Shown here piece after piece: positions 14,626 to 21,092 of a stretch of DNA of 24,716 nucleotides. The notes under the pieces were generated by a model that was not told the origin of the DNA, did no database searches, and worked only from the letters and a program-made list of their open reading frames with translations. This DNA comes from JAUWOY01 sp034431315 (GTDB lineage Bacteria; Chloroflexota; Anaerolineae; VGOG01): assembly GCA_034431315.1 (NCBI GenBank), contig DAOUDK010000043.1:1-24716 (forward strand), written 5' to 3'. The stretch's first letter is position 1. Each line of letters starts with the position of its first letter. Made by a program: the position numbers and the translations under genes.

Positions 14626-15309
14626 TTACCCGTTGTCCCCGCGAAAGCTGTAGCCGATGCCGGGAGCTGTGATGATGTAGTACGGATTCCGCGGATCCAC
14701 TTCTACCTTGGCCCGCAGTCGGCTGATCAGGCCGCGCACCAAATCCCGGTCGCCCTCTCCGCTGTAGCCCCAGACACGCTCCACAATGTTGTCTGTTGGA
14801 AGCACCTGGCCCCGGTGGATCATCAACGTGTAAAGGAGGCGAAACTCCAGGTGAGTCAGCCGCCGCGGTGGCCGACCCTCGACCTGTACAGTGCGGGTCG
14901 CTGGGTCCAAAGTCAGCCCACTCAGGCTGAGCGTGGGCAGGCTGAAAAGGGGGACGCCACCAGTACGGCGCAGCAGGGCACGTACGTGGGCGATGAGCAG
15001 CCGGGCGCTGAAGGGCCGGATGACCACCAGGTCAGCGCCGTTCTCCAAAAGAGCACGGTGCTCCTTCTCCCCGATAGGCTCAACGATTAGCACCAGTGCC
15101 GCCTCAGTCTCCGCTCGGACGCACCGCACCTGTGCCAGGGGCTCAATATGGTGGACGGCCACCAGGATGATGTCCGCCGGTCGCTCCGTCCAGCTCCGCA
15201 TGGCACGCTCCAGGCCGCTGCTGGAGGTCACAGCCAGCCCAGCACGTTGCAGAACCAGCGACAGGACTGCGGCTTCATCGGGATCTTCGGCAATCAACAA
15301 GGCATACAT
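14626..15309 (-). CDS. OmpR-type winged-helix response regulator with degenerate receiver
   Basis: 227 residues. Residues 1-115 resemble a receiver domain, but the phospho-acceptor Asp is Ala51 (ADIILVAVHH where PDLxLLD is usual) and the conserved Lys is replaced (Arg98 in IRPF); the acidic pair EDPDE (8-12) remains. Residues about 128-222 are a winged-helix DNA-binding domain (LTHLEFRLLYTLMIHRGQVL, VERVWGY, RGLISRLRAKVE). It therefore probably binds DNA without classical phosphorylation, as other atypical OmpR regulators do. No histidine kinase is adjacent. The start has no good ribosome-binding site. A strong promoter lies 40-68 bases upstream. Confidence 0.88.
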   Translation of the reverse strand: MYALLIAEDPDEAAVLSLVLQRAGLAVTSSSGLERAMRSWTERPADIILVAVHHIEPLAQVRCVRAETEAALVLIVEPIGEKEHRALLENGADLVVIRPFSARLLIAHVRALLRRTGGVPLFSLPTLSLSGLTLDPATRTVQVEGRPPRRLTHLEFRLLYTLMIHRGQVLPTDNIVERVWGYSGEGDRDLVRGLISRLRAKVEVDPRNPYYIITAPGIGYSFRGDNG

Positions 15310-15348
15310 GGGCAGGGAACCGACTCACAAGCGAGGATAGGTGAGAAT

Positions 15349-15377
15349 AGTATAGCAGCTTATGGCCGGTTTGCCAA
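15349..15377 (-). promoter_or_regulatory. Promoter of the response-regulator gene
   Basis: On the minus strand TTGGCA (15377-15372), 17 bases, TATACT (15354-15349), with TGC in front of the -10. Transcription would begin about 33 bases before the regulator ATG, making the regulator and M20 genes independent of the kamA block. Confidence 0.75.
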
Positions 15378-15388
15378 ATCGGGGAACT

Positions 15389-15535
15389 GGACTTTGGACA
15401 AAATCGCGACGGCAGTCAGAAACCCGTTTTCTCGCAGCAGAATACCGTTTATGCCCACTTGAAACAAGCTGAGTCAGGCAGATTTCGGTGGCGAAGTTAT
15501 CAGAAAACGGGTTTCTTTGGCTTTGTCTAAAGTCC
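15389..15535. repeat. 147-bp inverted-repeat element
   Basis: The outer ends GGACTTTGGACAAAA (15389-15403) and TTTGTCTAAAGTCC (15522-15535) are complementary with one mismatch over most of their length, and AGAAACCCGTTTTCT (15418-15432) is exactly inverted at 15502-15516. The centre holds no gene. It separates the GNAT gene from the regulator and looks like a small nonautonomous element or a dispersed hairpin; I see no second copy in the window. Confidence 0.75.
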
Positions 15536-15558
15536 AAGGGGAAGGAAGGGGAGATGAA

Positions 15559-16089
15559 TTAGGTGACCAGCACGCGCTCCTGCTCGTGGTGGTGAAGCGC
15601 GGGTAAGGGGAAGGTCTCATGCCCAATGGGTTTGCCAAAGACGATGAGGTCATCGCCAAGGGCATAGAAGTCGTGGACCACCGCTTCATAGCGGTAGCCG
15701 CAGGATTCATACAACCGACGGGCCGGGGCATAGGCAGGTGTGCCGGATGTCTCTACCAGAAGCATCCGGCCTCTGCGGGCACGTATCTCCTCTTCCACTC
15801 GCCTGAGTAAGGCATGTCCAATACCCTGTCCCCGTGCCTGCTGGTCTACGGCAATCCAGTACAGGTCGAAGGTTCCCTCGGTCAGGGGATGAGGTCCAAA
15901 GCAGGCGTAGCCCAGCGGACGCCCCCCGTTTTTATAGATCAGAAAAACGTAGCCACTGGCCTCGCCCTGTCGCAGGTAAGCGTCCCACAATTCCTGGACG
16001 CAGGCCACTTCGCCTGGCTTGAAAACGCCAGCGGCGGCCGTCAGTTGCAGAATCTGTAAACCGTCTTGCTCGTTCGCTTTCGTAATCAT
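15559..16089 (-). CDS. GNAT-family N-acetyltransferase (176 aa)
   Basis: Begins MITKANEQDGLQILQL, a typical GNAT start. The acetyl-CoA site is DLYWIAVDQQARGQGIGHALL (75-95), with the Q/RxxGxG/A pyrophosphate loop RGQGIG (86-91) and then the helix ending in RLYESCGYRYEAVVHDFY (125-142). It transfers an acetyl group from acetyl-CoA to an amine; the substrate is not evident. It follows two ATP-grasp genes and kamA, so an amino group of a beta-lysine derivative is a reasonable guess; it is much shorter than typical beta-lysine acetyltransferase AblB. The upstream ATP-grasp frame overlaps its first 158 bases, which is unusual. Confidence 0.88.
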   Translation of the reverse strand: MITKANEQDGLQILQLTAAAGVFKPGEVACVQELWDAYLRQGEASGYVFLIYKNGGRPLGYACFGPHPLTEGTFDLYWIAVDQQARGQGIGHALLRRVEEEIRARRGRMLLVETSGTPAYAPARRLYESCGYRYEAVVHDFYALGDDLIVFGKPIGHETFPLPALHHHEQERVLVT

Positions 16090-17116
16090 AGATGTCGCAC
16101 TGTCTCAAGGCAAATTTCAGAATATGAGCCACCATCCCCACGTAGTCGTACCCGGCGGCCCGGGCAGCTCGAAAAAAGCCGGCCTCCGGCGAGATGTCGG
16201 GATTGCAGTTGACCTCAACCACGTAAGGCGTGCCATCGGCGGCCACGCGCATGTCCACCCGGGCGTAGCCCCGGCAGCCAATGGCCCCCCAGGCCCGCTT
16301 GGCGGTGGCGATGATGAGGTCACGGAGGACTGGTGCCACGCTGGCGGGGCAGACCACAGGAGTATGGTGATAGGCAAAGGAATCCTCCTCCCACTTCGCA
16401 GCGAAGGAAACGATTTGTTGAAAAGGATCGGCAAAGGCGCTGAAATCTATCTCCGCCAGGGGCAAAACTTCTGGTGGATCGCCCCACAGCGAGATGTTGA
16501 ACTCCCGGCCGGCGATGAACTGTTCCGCCAGCGCTCCCTGCCGGTAACGCTCTACTAAGTAGGCCACCCGTGCTCGCAAGGCCGCGGGAGTGTGTACCAC
16601 AGCCTCCGGGCCCACTCCCAGACTGGCGTCCTCAGCTACCGGCTTGACGATGAGAGGAAAGGGCAGCGCAGCGACGGTGACCTCTTCTACTTCAGCCGGA
16701 TTGAAGAAGACCTGCCAGGTTGGGGTTGGCACGCCTGCTGCCGCCAGTAGCGCCTTAGCCCGCCCCTTGTGAGTTGATCGGGCGATGGCGTCCCCTCCCG
16801 AGCCGGTAAAGGAGTAGCCCATGGCCTCCAAAGCCCAGGCAATGCGGGCTTCCTCGAAGAGCCGCCCCTCCAGCCCTTCCCCCAGGTTGAAAACCACCCA
16901 GTCCAGAGGGGAATACGATGCCAGCGCTAACTCTACATCGGTGTAGATGGGCACCAACGCCACCCGGTGACCGGCCACCTCGAGGGCTTGCGCCACAGCG
17001 TGGGCACAGGCGATGACCCCCTGTTCGGCCAACAGGTCGCAGGGCTCGCCCTTCATCAGCCCTTGGCTGTGGTTGTACAGTACGACTACTCCAGGAGGCT
17101 CCTCGTCTGAGTGCAT
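15932..17116 (-). CDS. D-Ala-D-Ala-ligase-like ATP-grasp protein with odd C-terminus
   Basis: About 394 residues. GAGG five bases before the ATG at 17116 decides the start over the ATG at 17119 and GTG at 17122. ATP-grasp features: FNLGEGLEGRLFEEARIAWALEAMGYSFTGSG (N-domain), PLIVKPVAEDASLGV (nucleotide-binding Lys and loop), ALAEQFIAGREFNISLWG, and ARVDMRVAADGTPYVVEVNCNPDISP (metal-binding Glu/Asn). Such enzymes join a carboxylate to an amine using ATP. The natural end should be near FALRQ (about residue 338); the remaining ~55 residues are Arg-rich, resemble no domain and overlap the GNAT gene, suggesting a lost stop or frameshift. It lies 37 nt after a second ATP-grasp gene. Confidence 0.85.
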   Translation of the reverse strand: MHSDEEPPGVVVLYNHSQGLMKGEPCDLLAEQGVIACAHAVAQALEVAGHRVALVPIYTDVELALASYSPLDWVVFNLGEGLEGRLFEEARIAWALEAMGYSFTGSGGDAIARSTHKGRAKALLAAAGVPTPTWQVFFNPAEVEEVTVAALPFPLIVKPVAEDASLGVGPEAVVHTPAALRARVAYLVERYRQGALAEQFIAGREFNISLWGDPPEVLPLAEIDFSAFADPFQQIVSFAAKWEEDSFAYHHTPVVCPASVAPVLRDLIIATAKRAWGAIGCRGYARVDMRVAADGTPYVVEVNCNPDISPEAGFFRAARAAGYDYVGMVAHILKFALRQCDIYDYESERARRFTDSATDGRRWRFQARRSGLRPGIVGRLPATGRGQWLRFSDL

Positions 17117-17153
17117 CATCACCTCATTCCGGCCTCTCTATTCTCAGCCACCT

Positions 17154-18269
17154 TCACATGAATGGCCGACGGAGTCGGGAAGAGAAGCCCAGATCCCACA
17201 CTAACCCATAGCGATCTATGGCCAGGTTCAGAATCTCGTTGATCAGGTCTGTGTAATGCATCCCTTCAGCACGGGCCATGATACACAGGTCGCTCACCGT
17301 CGGGTTCAGGCCCGGCAGGGTGTTGATCTCCATAAAATAGGGCTGCCCGTCAGCCCCCAGTCGGAAGTCCACCCGCGCCAGGTCCAGGGCGCCGATGGCC
17401 TCGAAGGCCGCTACCGCCAGACGCTTCAGTTCGGCCTCCATCTCCGGGGGAATATCCGCCGGGCAGAGGTAGAGGGGCGCTCCTTCCTCGCCAGGGTGGT
17501 AGGACTTGGCCTCCGCGTTGTACAGCCCCTGACCGGCACCCACCTTGGAGTCAACCTCTAGCACCGGGAAGAGATGAAAGCCCTGTTCGTCGTACAGCCG
17601 GTATCCTAGGTTTGTCAAAGTGCCGTTCCACGGCCGCTCCCCCGGTGCCAGGACGTTGCCGATGAGGCCCACGGTGAACTCCCGCCCTGGCAGATACTCT
17701 TCCACCAGGGCCGGCTGGCGGTATGTCCGGATCACCCAACGCACTTGCTCCCGCAGTTCGGGCTCGTCGCGGACAACGGAGTGGCCGTTAATTCCCATCC
17801 CCGAGCCTTCACGCGCCGGCTTGACAAACAGGGGAAAGGTCAGTCGCCCGTCCAGCGGCTCATGCCCATGATAGAAGACCTGGAAGGGAGCAGTGGGCAA
17901 TCCGCAGTCCCGCCACACTCGCTTCGCCATGGCCTTATCCAGGGAGAGGGCGTGGGCCAGGATTTTGGAGCCGGTGTAGGGGATGCCCAGCATCTCCAGC
18001 AGGGCTGGCACCTGAGATTCCCGGGCATCGCCCCGATGCCCCTCGCAGATGTTGAAGGCAATGTCGGGATCAGCCTGGCGGATGGTGTCTAACAGCGTCT
18101 TGTCCCCCTCCAAGGGGATCACCTGGTGACCACCGGCCCGCAGGGCATCCTCGAGGGCCTGGATCGTCTCTATGGAGTCGTACTCGGCCAGGGCGTCGGG
18201 CGGAGCATCGGGTTCCGGAGTAGCGTTGTGCTTCAGGTTATAGAGCAGAGCCACTCTGAAACTGGGCAT
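17154..18269 (-). CDS. D-Ala-D-Ala-ligase-like ATP-grasp ligase (371 aa)
   Basis: Full-length Ddl-type fold: RVALLYNLKHN (start), PDIAFNICEGHRGDARESQVPALLEMLGIPYTGS (residues 68-101, substrate side), PLFVKPAREGSGMGI (146-160, ATP lysine and glycine loop), ALVEEYLPGREFTVGLIG, and DFRLGADGQPYFMEINTLPGLNPTVSD (metal ligands Glu and Asn). The normal Ddl sequence HGxxGED is replaced by EGHRGDA, so the substrate is probably not plain D-Ala. Its ATG shares one base with the kamA stop (TAATG), implying translational coupling. A second, more divergent ATP-grasp follows, so two consecutive ligations, or a heteromeric ligase, are possible. Confidence 0.9.
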   Translation of the reverse strand: MPSFRVALLYNLKHNATPEPDAPPDALAEYDSIETIQALEDALRAGGHQVIPLEGDKTLLDTIRQADPDIAFNICEGHRGDARESQVPALLEMLGIPYTGSKILAHALSLDKAMAKRVWRDCGLPTAPFQVFYHGHEPLDGRLTFPLFVKPAREGSGMGINGHSVVRDEPELREQVRWVIRTYRQPALVEEYLPGREFTVGLIGNVLAPGERPWNGTLTNLGYRLYDEQGFHLFPVLEVDSKVGAGQGLYNAEAKSYHPGEEGAPLYLCPADIPPEMEAELKRLAVAAFEAIGALDLARVDFRLGADGQPYFMEINTLPGLNPTVSDLCIMARAEGMHYTDLINEILNLAIDRYGLVWDLGFSSRLRRPFM

Positions 18270-18928
18270 TAGAGCACCTCCTCGGCTACTACTGGCACCT
18301 GCCAGACCGGCTGCCAGGCGATGCAGGTCAGGTGCTTATGCACTCTATCAAAGCCCTCAGGGGCTATGGTCATGGCATGGCCAGCCAGCAGGCCCTCTAC
18401 CCCCTCTTGACCCGGCTCCGGCCGCGCCGCCTGGCAATAGGCGCAGGTGGCCGGGTCATGGGGCTGGTATTCCGCAGGCTGGGTGTAGGTGCTGATGAAG
18501 CCCTCGAAGTTGCGCACCACCACCCGCGAGTACGACTGGCTGATGAGGTATTGGGGCATGATGGGCACCTTGCCCCCGCCTCCCGGCGCGTCAATGACGT
18601 AGGTGGGGACACAGAAGCCGCTGGTGTGGCCCCGTAGCGCCTCGATGATCTCGATGCCTTTGCCCACCGGGGTGCGGAAGTGGCCAGCACCGTGTACCAG
18701 GTCGCACTGGTAGATATAGTAAGGTCGGACGCGGATCTTGACCAGCTCGTGCACCAGGGCCTTGATGACGTTGGGGCAGTCGTTGATCCCGGACAGGAGC
18801 ACCGTCTGCGCCCCCAACGGGATGCCAGCGTCGGCCAGCATCTCGCAGGCCCGGCGCACCTGCGGCGTGATTTCCTTGGGGTGATTGAAATGGGTGTGTT
18901 CAAAATGAGTTGGGAAGTCATCATACAC
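18269..18928 (-). CDS. kamA: Lysine 2,3-aminomutase, C-terminal fragment
   Basis: The reading frame opens at a GTG inside the inserted element and runs into kamA at THFNHPKEITP. It carries the second half of the enzyme: the substrate aspartates Asp76 (YQCDLVHGAGHFRTP) and Asp113, the PLP lysine Lys120 in DAPGGGGK, and zinc-type cysteines (INDCPNV, CAYC). Both substrate Asp residues mark lysine rather than glutamate 2,3-aminomutase. Alone it lacks the radical-SAM cluster and should be inactive. A sequence AAGGG abuts the GTG, so some translation is conceivable, which would keep the downstream TAATG-coupled ATP-grasp gene translated. Confidence 0.8.
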   Translation of the reverse strand: MYDDFPTHFEHTHFNHPKEITPQVRRACEMLADAGIPLGAQTVLLSGINDCPNVIKALVHELVKIRVRPYYIYQCDLVHGAGHFRTPVGKGIEIIEALRGHTSGFCVPTYVIDAPGGGGKVPIMPQYLISQSYSRVVVRNFEGFISTYTQPAEYQPHDPATCAYCQAARPEPGQEGVEGLLAGHAMTIAPEGFDRVHKHLTCIAWQPVWQVPVVAEEVL

Positions 18929-19064
18929 CCCTTGACAAAGCTTGTTCTCAGTGGATTATGTCAGCATATAGTGTCATTTGGCCCTAAAAACCGGCATTTC
19001 ACTGGCGAATTCTGTCTGCAATCGGGGGACATGACTATGTCTTCAACTGGTTTTGAATGCACCC
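18892..19064. mobile_element. MITE-like element inside kamA
   Basis: About 171-173 bp with no gene of its own. The ends are GGGTG...CACCC; the terminal inverted repeats match at 17 of the first 21 bases (GGGTGtgTTCAAAAtgAGTTG against GGGTGcaTTCAAAAccAGTTG). It is flanked by a direct repeat GATTGAAATGG at 18883-18893 and 19065-19075; the last GG is shared with the element end, so the duplication is 9-11 bp. It contains TTGACA near 18933 on the plus strand. The ends differ from the IS4 element in this window, so another transposase must mobilise it. Confidence 0.9.
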
Positions 19065-19797
19065 GATTGAAATGGATGTTCATCCACAGGGGGTGGAACT
19101 GCCGCAACATGGCCGTCAGTTCCTGGTCAATCCGCATGGGCAGAAAGACGGGCACCCGGGTACCGATACGGATAACCTCCACGTGAGGGATGGCCCGCAA
19201 GCGGCTGAGTAAACCCCCCAGCACCTTGGGGTTCATCACCAGGGGGTCGCCACCTGAGAGGAACACGTCCCGCACCTGCGGGGTACGAGCGATGTAATCT
19301 ATCTGCTGATCGTAGTCGGCAACGCTGAACTGGGCCTTGGGGTCGCCCACCACCCGGCTGCGAGTACAGAAGCGACAGTAGCTGGCACACTGGGTAGTGA
19401 CCAGCATCAGCACCCGGTCGGGATAGCGGTGCACCAGGCCGGGGACGGGGGAGTGGGCGTCTTCGGCCAGGGAGTCGGCCATTTCGGCCTCGAAGGGAAC
19501 CAGCTCATGGACGGTGGGGACGATCTGCCGCCGGATAGGGCAGTTCGGGTCGTCTGGATCCATCAAGCTGGCGAAGTATGGGGTTACGTCCACGCGAAAA
19601 TGCCCAGGTGCCGAAAGGCCCGCCATCTCCTCAGGAGTGAGGCGGATCACCCGGGCAAAATCGTCTATCGTGTTCAGGCGGTGGGTCAATTGCCACCGCC
19701 AATCATTCCATTCTGCCTCGCCCACGCCTTTCCAAATCAAGGGATGACTTGGGCAACGTTGGGGAGGCTCACCTCTGAGAGACTCTTTAGAATCCAT
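18961..19797 (-). CDS. kamA: Lysine 2,3-aminomutase, N-terminal fragment (radical-SAM half)
   Basis: Residues 1-244 are genuine KamA: WQLTHRLNTIDDF, the radical-SAM motif CASYCRFCTRSR (Cys137, 141, 144), VFLSGGDPL and IGTRVPVFLP. The next ~34 residues are encoded by the inserted element and end at a stop within it. The fragment has the iron-sulfur and SAM site but not the PLP lysine or substrate aspartates. An alternative upstream start at 19941 adds an Arg-rich leader without protein-like character; AGGAG before 19797 supports the shorter form. It is preceded by a 292-bp leader after the LysW-like genes. Confidence 0.85.
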   Translation of the reverse strand: MDSKESLRGEPPQRCPSHPLIWKGVGEAEWNDWRWQLTHRLNTIDDFARVIRLTPEEMAGLSAPGHFRVDVTPYFASLMDPDDPNCPIRRQIVPTVHELVPFEAEMADSLAEDAHSPVPGLVHRYPDRVLMLVTTQCASYCRFCTRSRVVGDPKAQFSVADYDQQIDYIARTPQVRDVFLSGGDPLVMNPKVLGGLLSRLRAIPHVEVIRIGTRVPVFLPMRIDQELTAMLRQFHPLWMNIHFNRVHSKPVEDIVMSPDCRQNSPVKCRFLGPNDTIC

Positions 19798-20089
19798 TTT
19801 AGTACTCCTATTCCTCTGCCTTCTAGCGCTTCGTCGAACAGACCTTCTGCCACGAAGAAGGTATGCCAAAGGTATCCGTCGCCCGTACTTACGCCTTTGC
19901 AATTGCACCCGTAGGCGCACTGGGTGCGCTCTTTTCAGCAAGGTTACCCCATATATCGCCCCCCATTAGTCTATCCAAAGGGATTTGCCAAATTGATGGG
20001 TGGGGAGAGATGAGCCCTAACCCATCCAACAAGTTAGGGCTCACTTCCCCGTGTGCTTTTGACCTAGAACATCCTGCCGGTGGAGGAAG
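19798..20089 (-). other. Structured 292-bp leader of kamA
   Basis: No gene is seen. In the minus-strand transcript three perfect hairpins follow one another: 20011-20043 (11-bp stem), 19915-19929 (GCGCAC/GTGCGC, 3-base loop) and 19842-19862 (ACCTTCT/AGAAGGT, 7-base loop, 45 bases before the ATG). No known riboswitch signature was recognised. The arrangement could act as an attenuator between the small LysW-like genes and kamA, or just separate transcripts. Confidence 0.45.
20011..20043 (-). terminator. Hairpin after the LysW-like genes
   Basis: TGAGCCCTAAC (20011-20021) is the exact inverted complement of 20033-20043, with an 11-base loop. It lies 46 bases after the stop of the last LysW-like gene. 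The minus-strand side has no T-run, so it may be a weak terminator, attenuator or 3'-end stabiliser rather than a strong stop. Confidence 0.55.
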
Positions 20090-20278
20090 CTAGACCTCTT
20101 CCCCCTCCTCTTCCCCCTCCTCCTCCCATTCCTCATCTCCAAGAGCGTAGTCGAGCTCGATGGGGGTTAAGCTGATGACCTCCAGCACCGTGCCACATTC
20201 GGGGCACTCAATGGTCGCTCCCACCTTCACCTTTTTGCTCAACGTAATCGTGCTACCACACTCAGGGCACTTAGCCAT
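20090..20278 (-). CDS. LysW-like zinc-ribbon small protein, copy 3
   Basis: 62 residues from MAKCPECGSTITLSKKVKVG. Two CPECG motifs make a zinc ribbon like that of LysW/ArgW amino-group carriers; LEVISLTPIELDYALGDEEW follows, then a strongly acidic tail (EEEGEEEGEEV). LysW itself ends EDWGE and carries substrates on its terminal Glu; here the W-acid motif is internal and the last residue is Val, so carrier chemistry is uncertain. AAAGGAGG six bases before the ATG fixes this start; translating the SD region gives the false leader EKGGVK. Very similar to copy 2, so a recent duplication. Confidence 0.85.
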   Translation of the reverse strand: MAKCPECGSTITLSKKVKVGATIECPECGTVLEVISLTPIELDYALGDEEWEEEGEEEGEEV

Positions 20279-20343
20279 TTTGACGCCTCCTTTCTCAGAC
20301 ATGATTAACTATCTCCCTGCTATTTACATTTCTTCTTGGGCCT

Positions 20344-20373
20344 GCCTAGAGCCTTCCTCTAAGGAAGCTAGGC
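20344..20373. repeat. Inverted repeat at the end of LysW-like copy 2
   Basis: GCCTAG (20344-20349) pairs with CTAGGC (20368-20373) and CTTCC with GGAAG inside it, with a three-base bulge. The stop codon of copy 2 lies within the stem. No T-run follows; it may shield the 3' end or limit read-through into copy 3. Confidence 0.5.
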
Positions 20374-20544
20374 CACCACCTCCTCTTCCTCCCACTCCTC
20401 GTCTCCAAGAGCGTAGTCGAGCTCGAGGGGATTCAGGCTAATTACCTCCAGCAAGCAGTCACATTCGGGGCACGTGATGAGCGTTCCCAGCTTTACGTTC
20501 TTGCCCAACTGGATCGGATTGTCGCATTCAGGGCACTTAACCAT
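20368..20544 (-). CDS. LysW-like zinc-ribbon small protein, copy 2
   Basis: 58 residues: MVKCPECDNPIQLGKNVKLG, a second CPEC pair, LEVISLNPLELDYALGDEEW and the tail EEEEVVA. The same zinc-ribbon plus acidic-tail design as copy 3, with high nucleotide identity including the 5' leader and AAAGGAGGTG ribosome-binding site, so the duplicated unit includes the translation signals. The promoter at 20583-20610 lies only 38 bases upstream. Probable partner or carrier for the ATP-grasp enzymes downstream, by analogy with LysW and LysX; untested here. Confidence 0.85.
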   Translation of the reverse strand: MVKCPECDNPIQLGKNVKLGTLITCPECDCLLEVISLNPLELDYALGDEEWEEEEVVA

Positions 20545-20582
20545 TTTGACACCTCCTTTCTCGAACATGTTAGTTATCAAGT

Positions 20583-20610
20583 ATTATAACTAGATTCGCC
20601 AGAATGTCAG
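20583..20610 (-). promoter_or_regulatory. Promoter of LysW-like copy 2
   Basis: On the minus strand CTGACA (20610-20605), 16 bases, TATAAT (20588-20583). Just upstream (20614-20670) the sequence GGTTAA/GGTTAC is repeated several times (cggttaatc, tggttacac, tggttaaga), a pattern that could bind a regulator. Confidence 0.7.
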
Positions 20611-20702
20611 TAACAAATCGGTTAATCTTTGGGCACAAAATGGTTACACTTTGGTTAAGAATCGGTAAAAGAAAGCGAACAGTGATGGGGCTTAGAAGCT
20701 GC

Positions 20703-20921
20703 TCAGAAATGACTTCCAGCTTTTCCCCGATAAAAGACGGCCCGAACTCCGAAGTCGTCCTTGAACAACTCCTCATCATACACCCAGTCGAGGTCTAGGG
20801 GTTTCAGGCTGATCACCTCGAGACGGGCTCCGCACTCGCTGCAGATGAGCCATTGACCCTCATGGGGCCGGGCACCCAGGTCAATACTTTTCCTACACTC
20901 CAGGCAATATGCCACGGCCAT
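20703..20921 (-). CDS. LysW-like zinc-ribbon small protein, copy 1 (divergent)
   Basis: 72 residues: MAVAYCLECRKSIDLG, WLICSECGARLEVISLKPLDLDWVYDEELFKDD and then a non-acidic tail ending RGKAGSHF. The two CxxC pairs and LEVISLKPLDLDW align with copies 2 and 3, but the ribbon is more divergent and the C-terminus is basic and aromatic instead of glutamate-rich. It is first of the three, with AAGGAGA before the ATG and a consensus TATAAT about 40 bases upstream. The different tail suggests a separate role, such as a structural partner instead of a carrier; a 3'-end frameshift cannot be excluded. Confidence 0.8.
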   Translation of the reverse strand: MAVAYCLECRKSIDLGARPHEGQWLICSECGARLEVISLKPLDLDWVYDEELFKDDFGVRAVFYRGKAGSHF

Positions 20922-20959
20922 GCTCGTCTCTCCTTTGCTTTCGTTCTGAGCTAACTGTA

Positions 20960-20965
20960 ATTATA
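20960..20965 (-). promoter_or_regulatory. -10 element ahead of the LysW-like genes
   Basis: TATAAT on the minus strand, 39 bases before the copy 1 start. No good -35 is found at 16-18 bases. It falls between the terminator of the MttB-like gene and the small genes, so transcription of the block probably begins here. Confidence 0.5.
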
Positions 20966-21092
20966 GCTCATTGGTGTGCAAAAAGCGTTGTAAGAAGCTA
21001 TGAATGGTGCTGCAAAACGCCATATCGTGTGACATTTTTGCGACAGTTCACCGCTTGCCCCGTACTCCTATCACAGGCAACCCAAAACAAAA

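Larger units (their letters stand above)
18269..19797 (-). pseudogene. kamA: kamA (lysine 2,3-aminomutase) interrupted by a MITE-like insertion
   Basis: The gene encodes the radical-SAM/PLP enzyme that converts L-lysine to L-beta-lysine. The frame reads HPLWMNIHFN and is then broken; HFNHPKEITP resumes on the far side of a ~171-bp insertion. Removing the insertion plus one 11-base duplicate leaves 1347 bases, an uninterrupted 448-residue protein, the normal KamA size, with no other lesion. So the gene was intact until the insertion and no further decay is visible. The start is ATG 19797 with AGGAG seven bases upstream. Confidence 0.9.

Noticed and set aside
18397..18924. 175-codon minus-strand frame overlapping the kamA C-terminal half
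   Set aside because: Out-of-frame shadow of kamA; the recognisable KamA residues are in the other frame.
19798..19941. Upstream extension of kamA from ATG 19941
   Set aside because: Adds an Arg-rich segment with no similarity to KamA, while AGGAG is placed correctly for ATG 19797.
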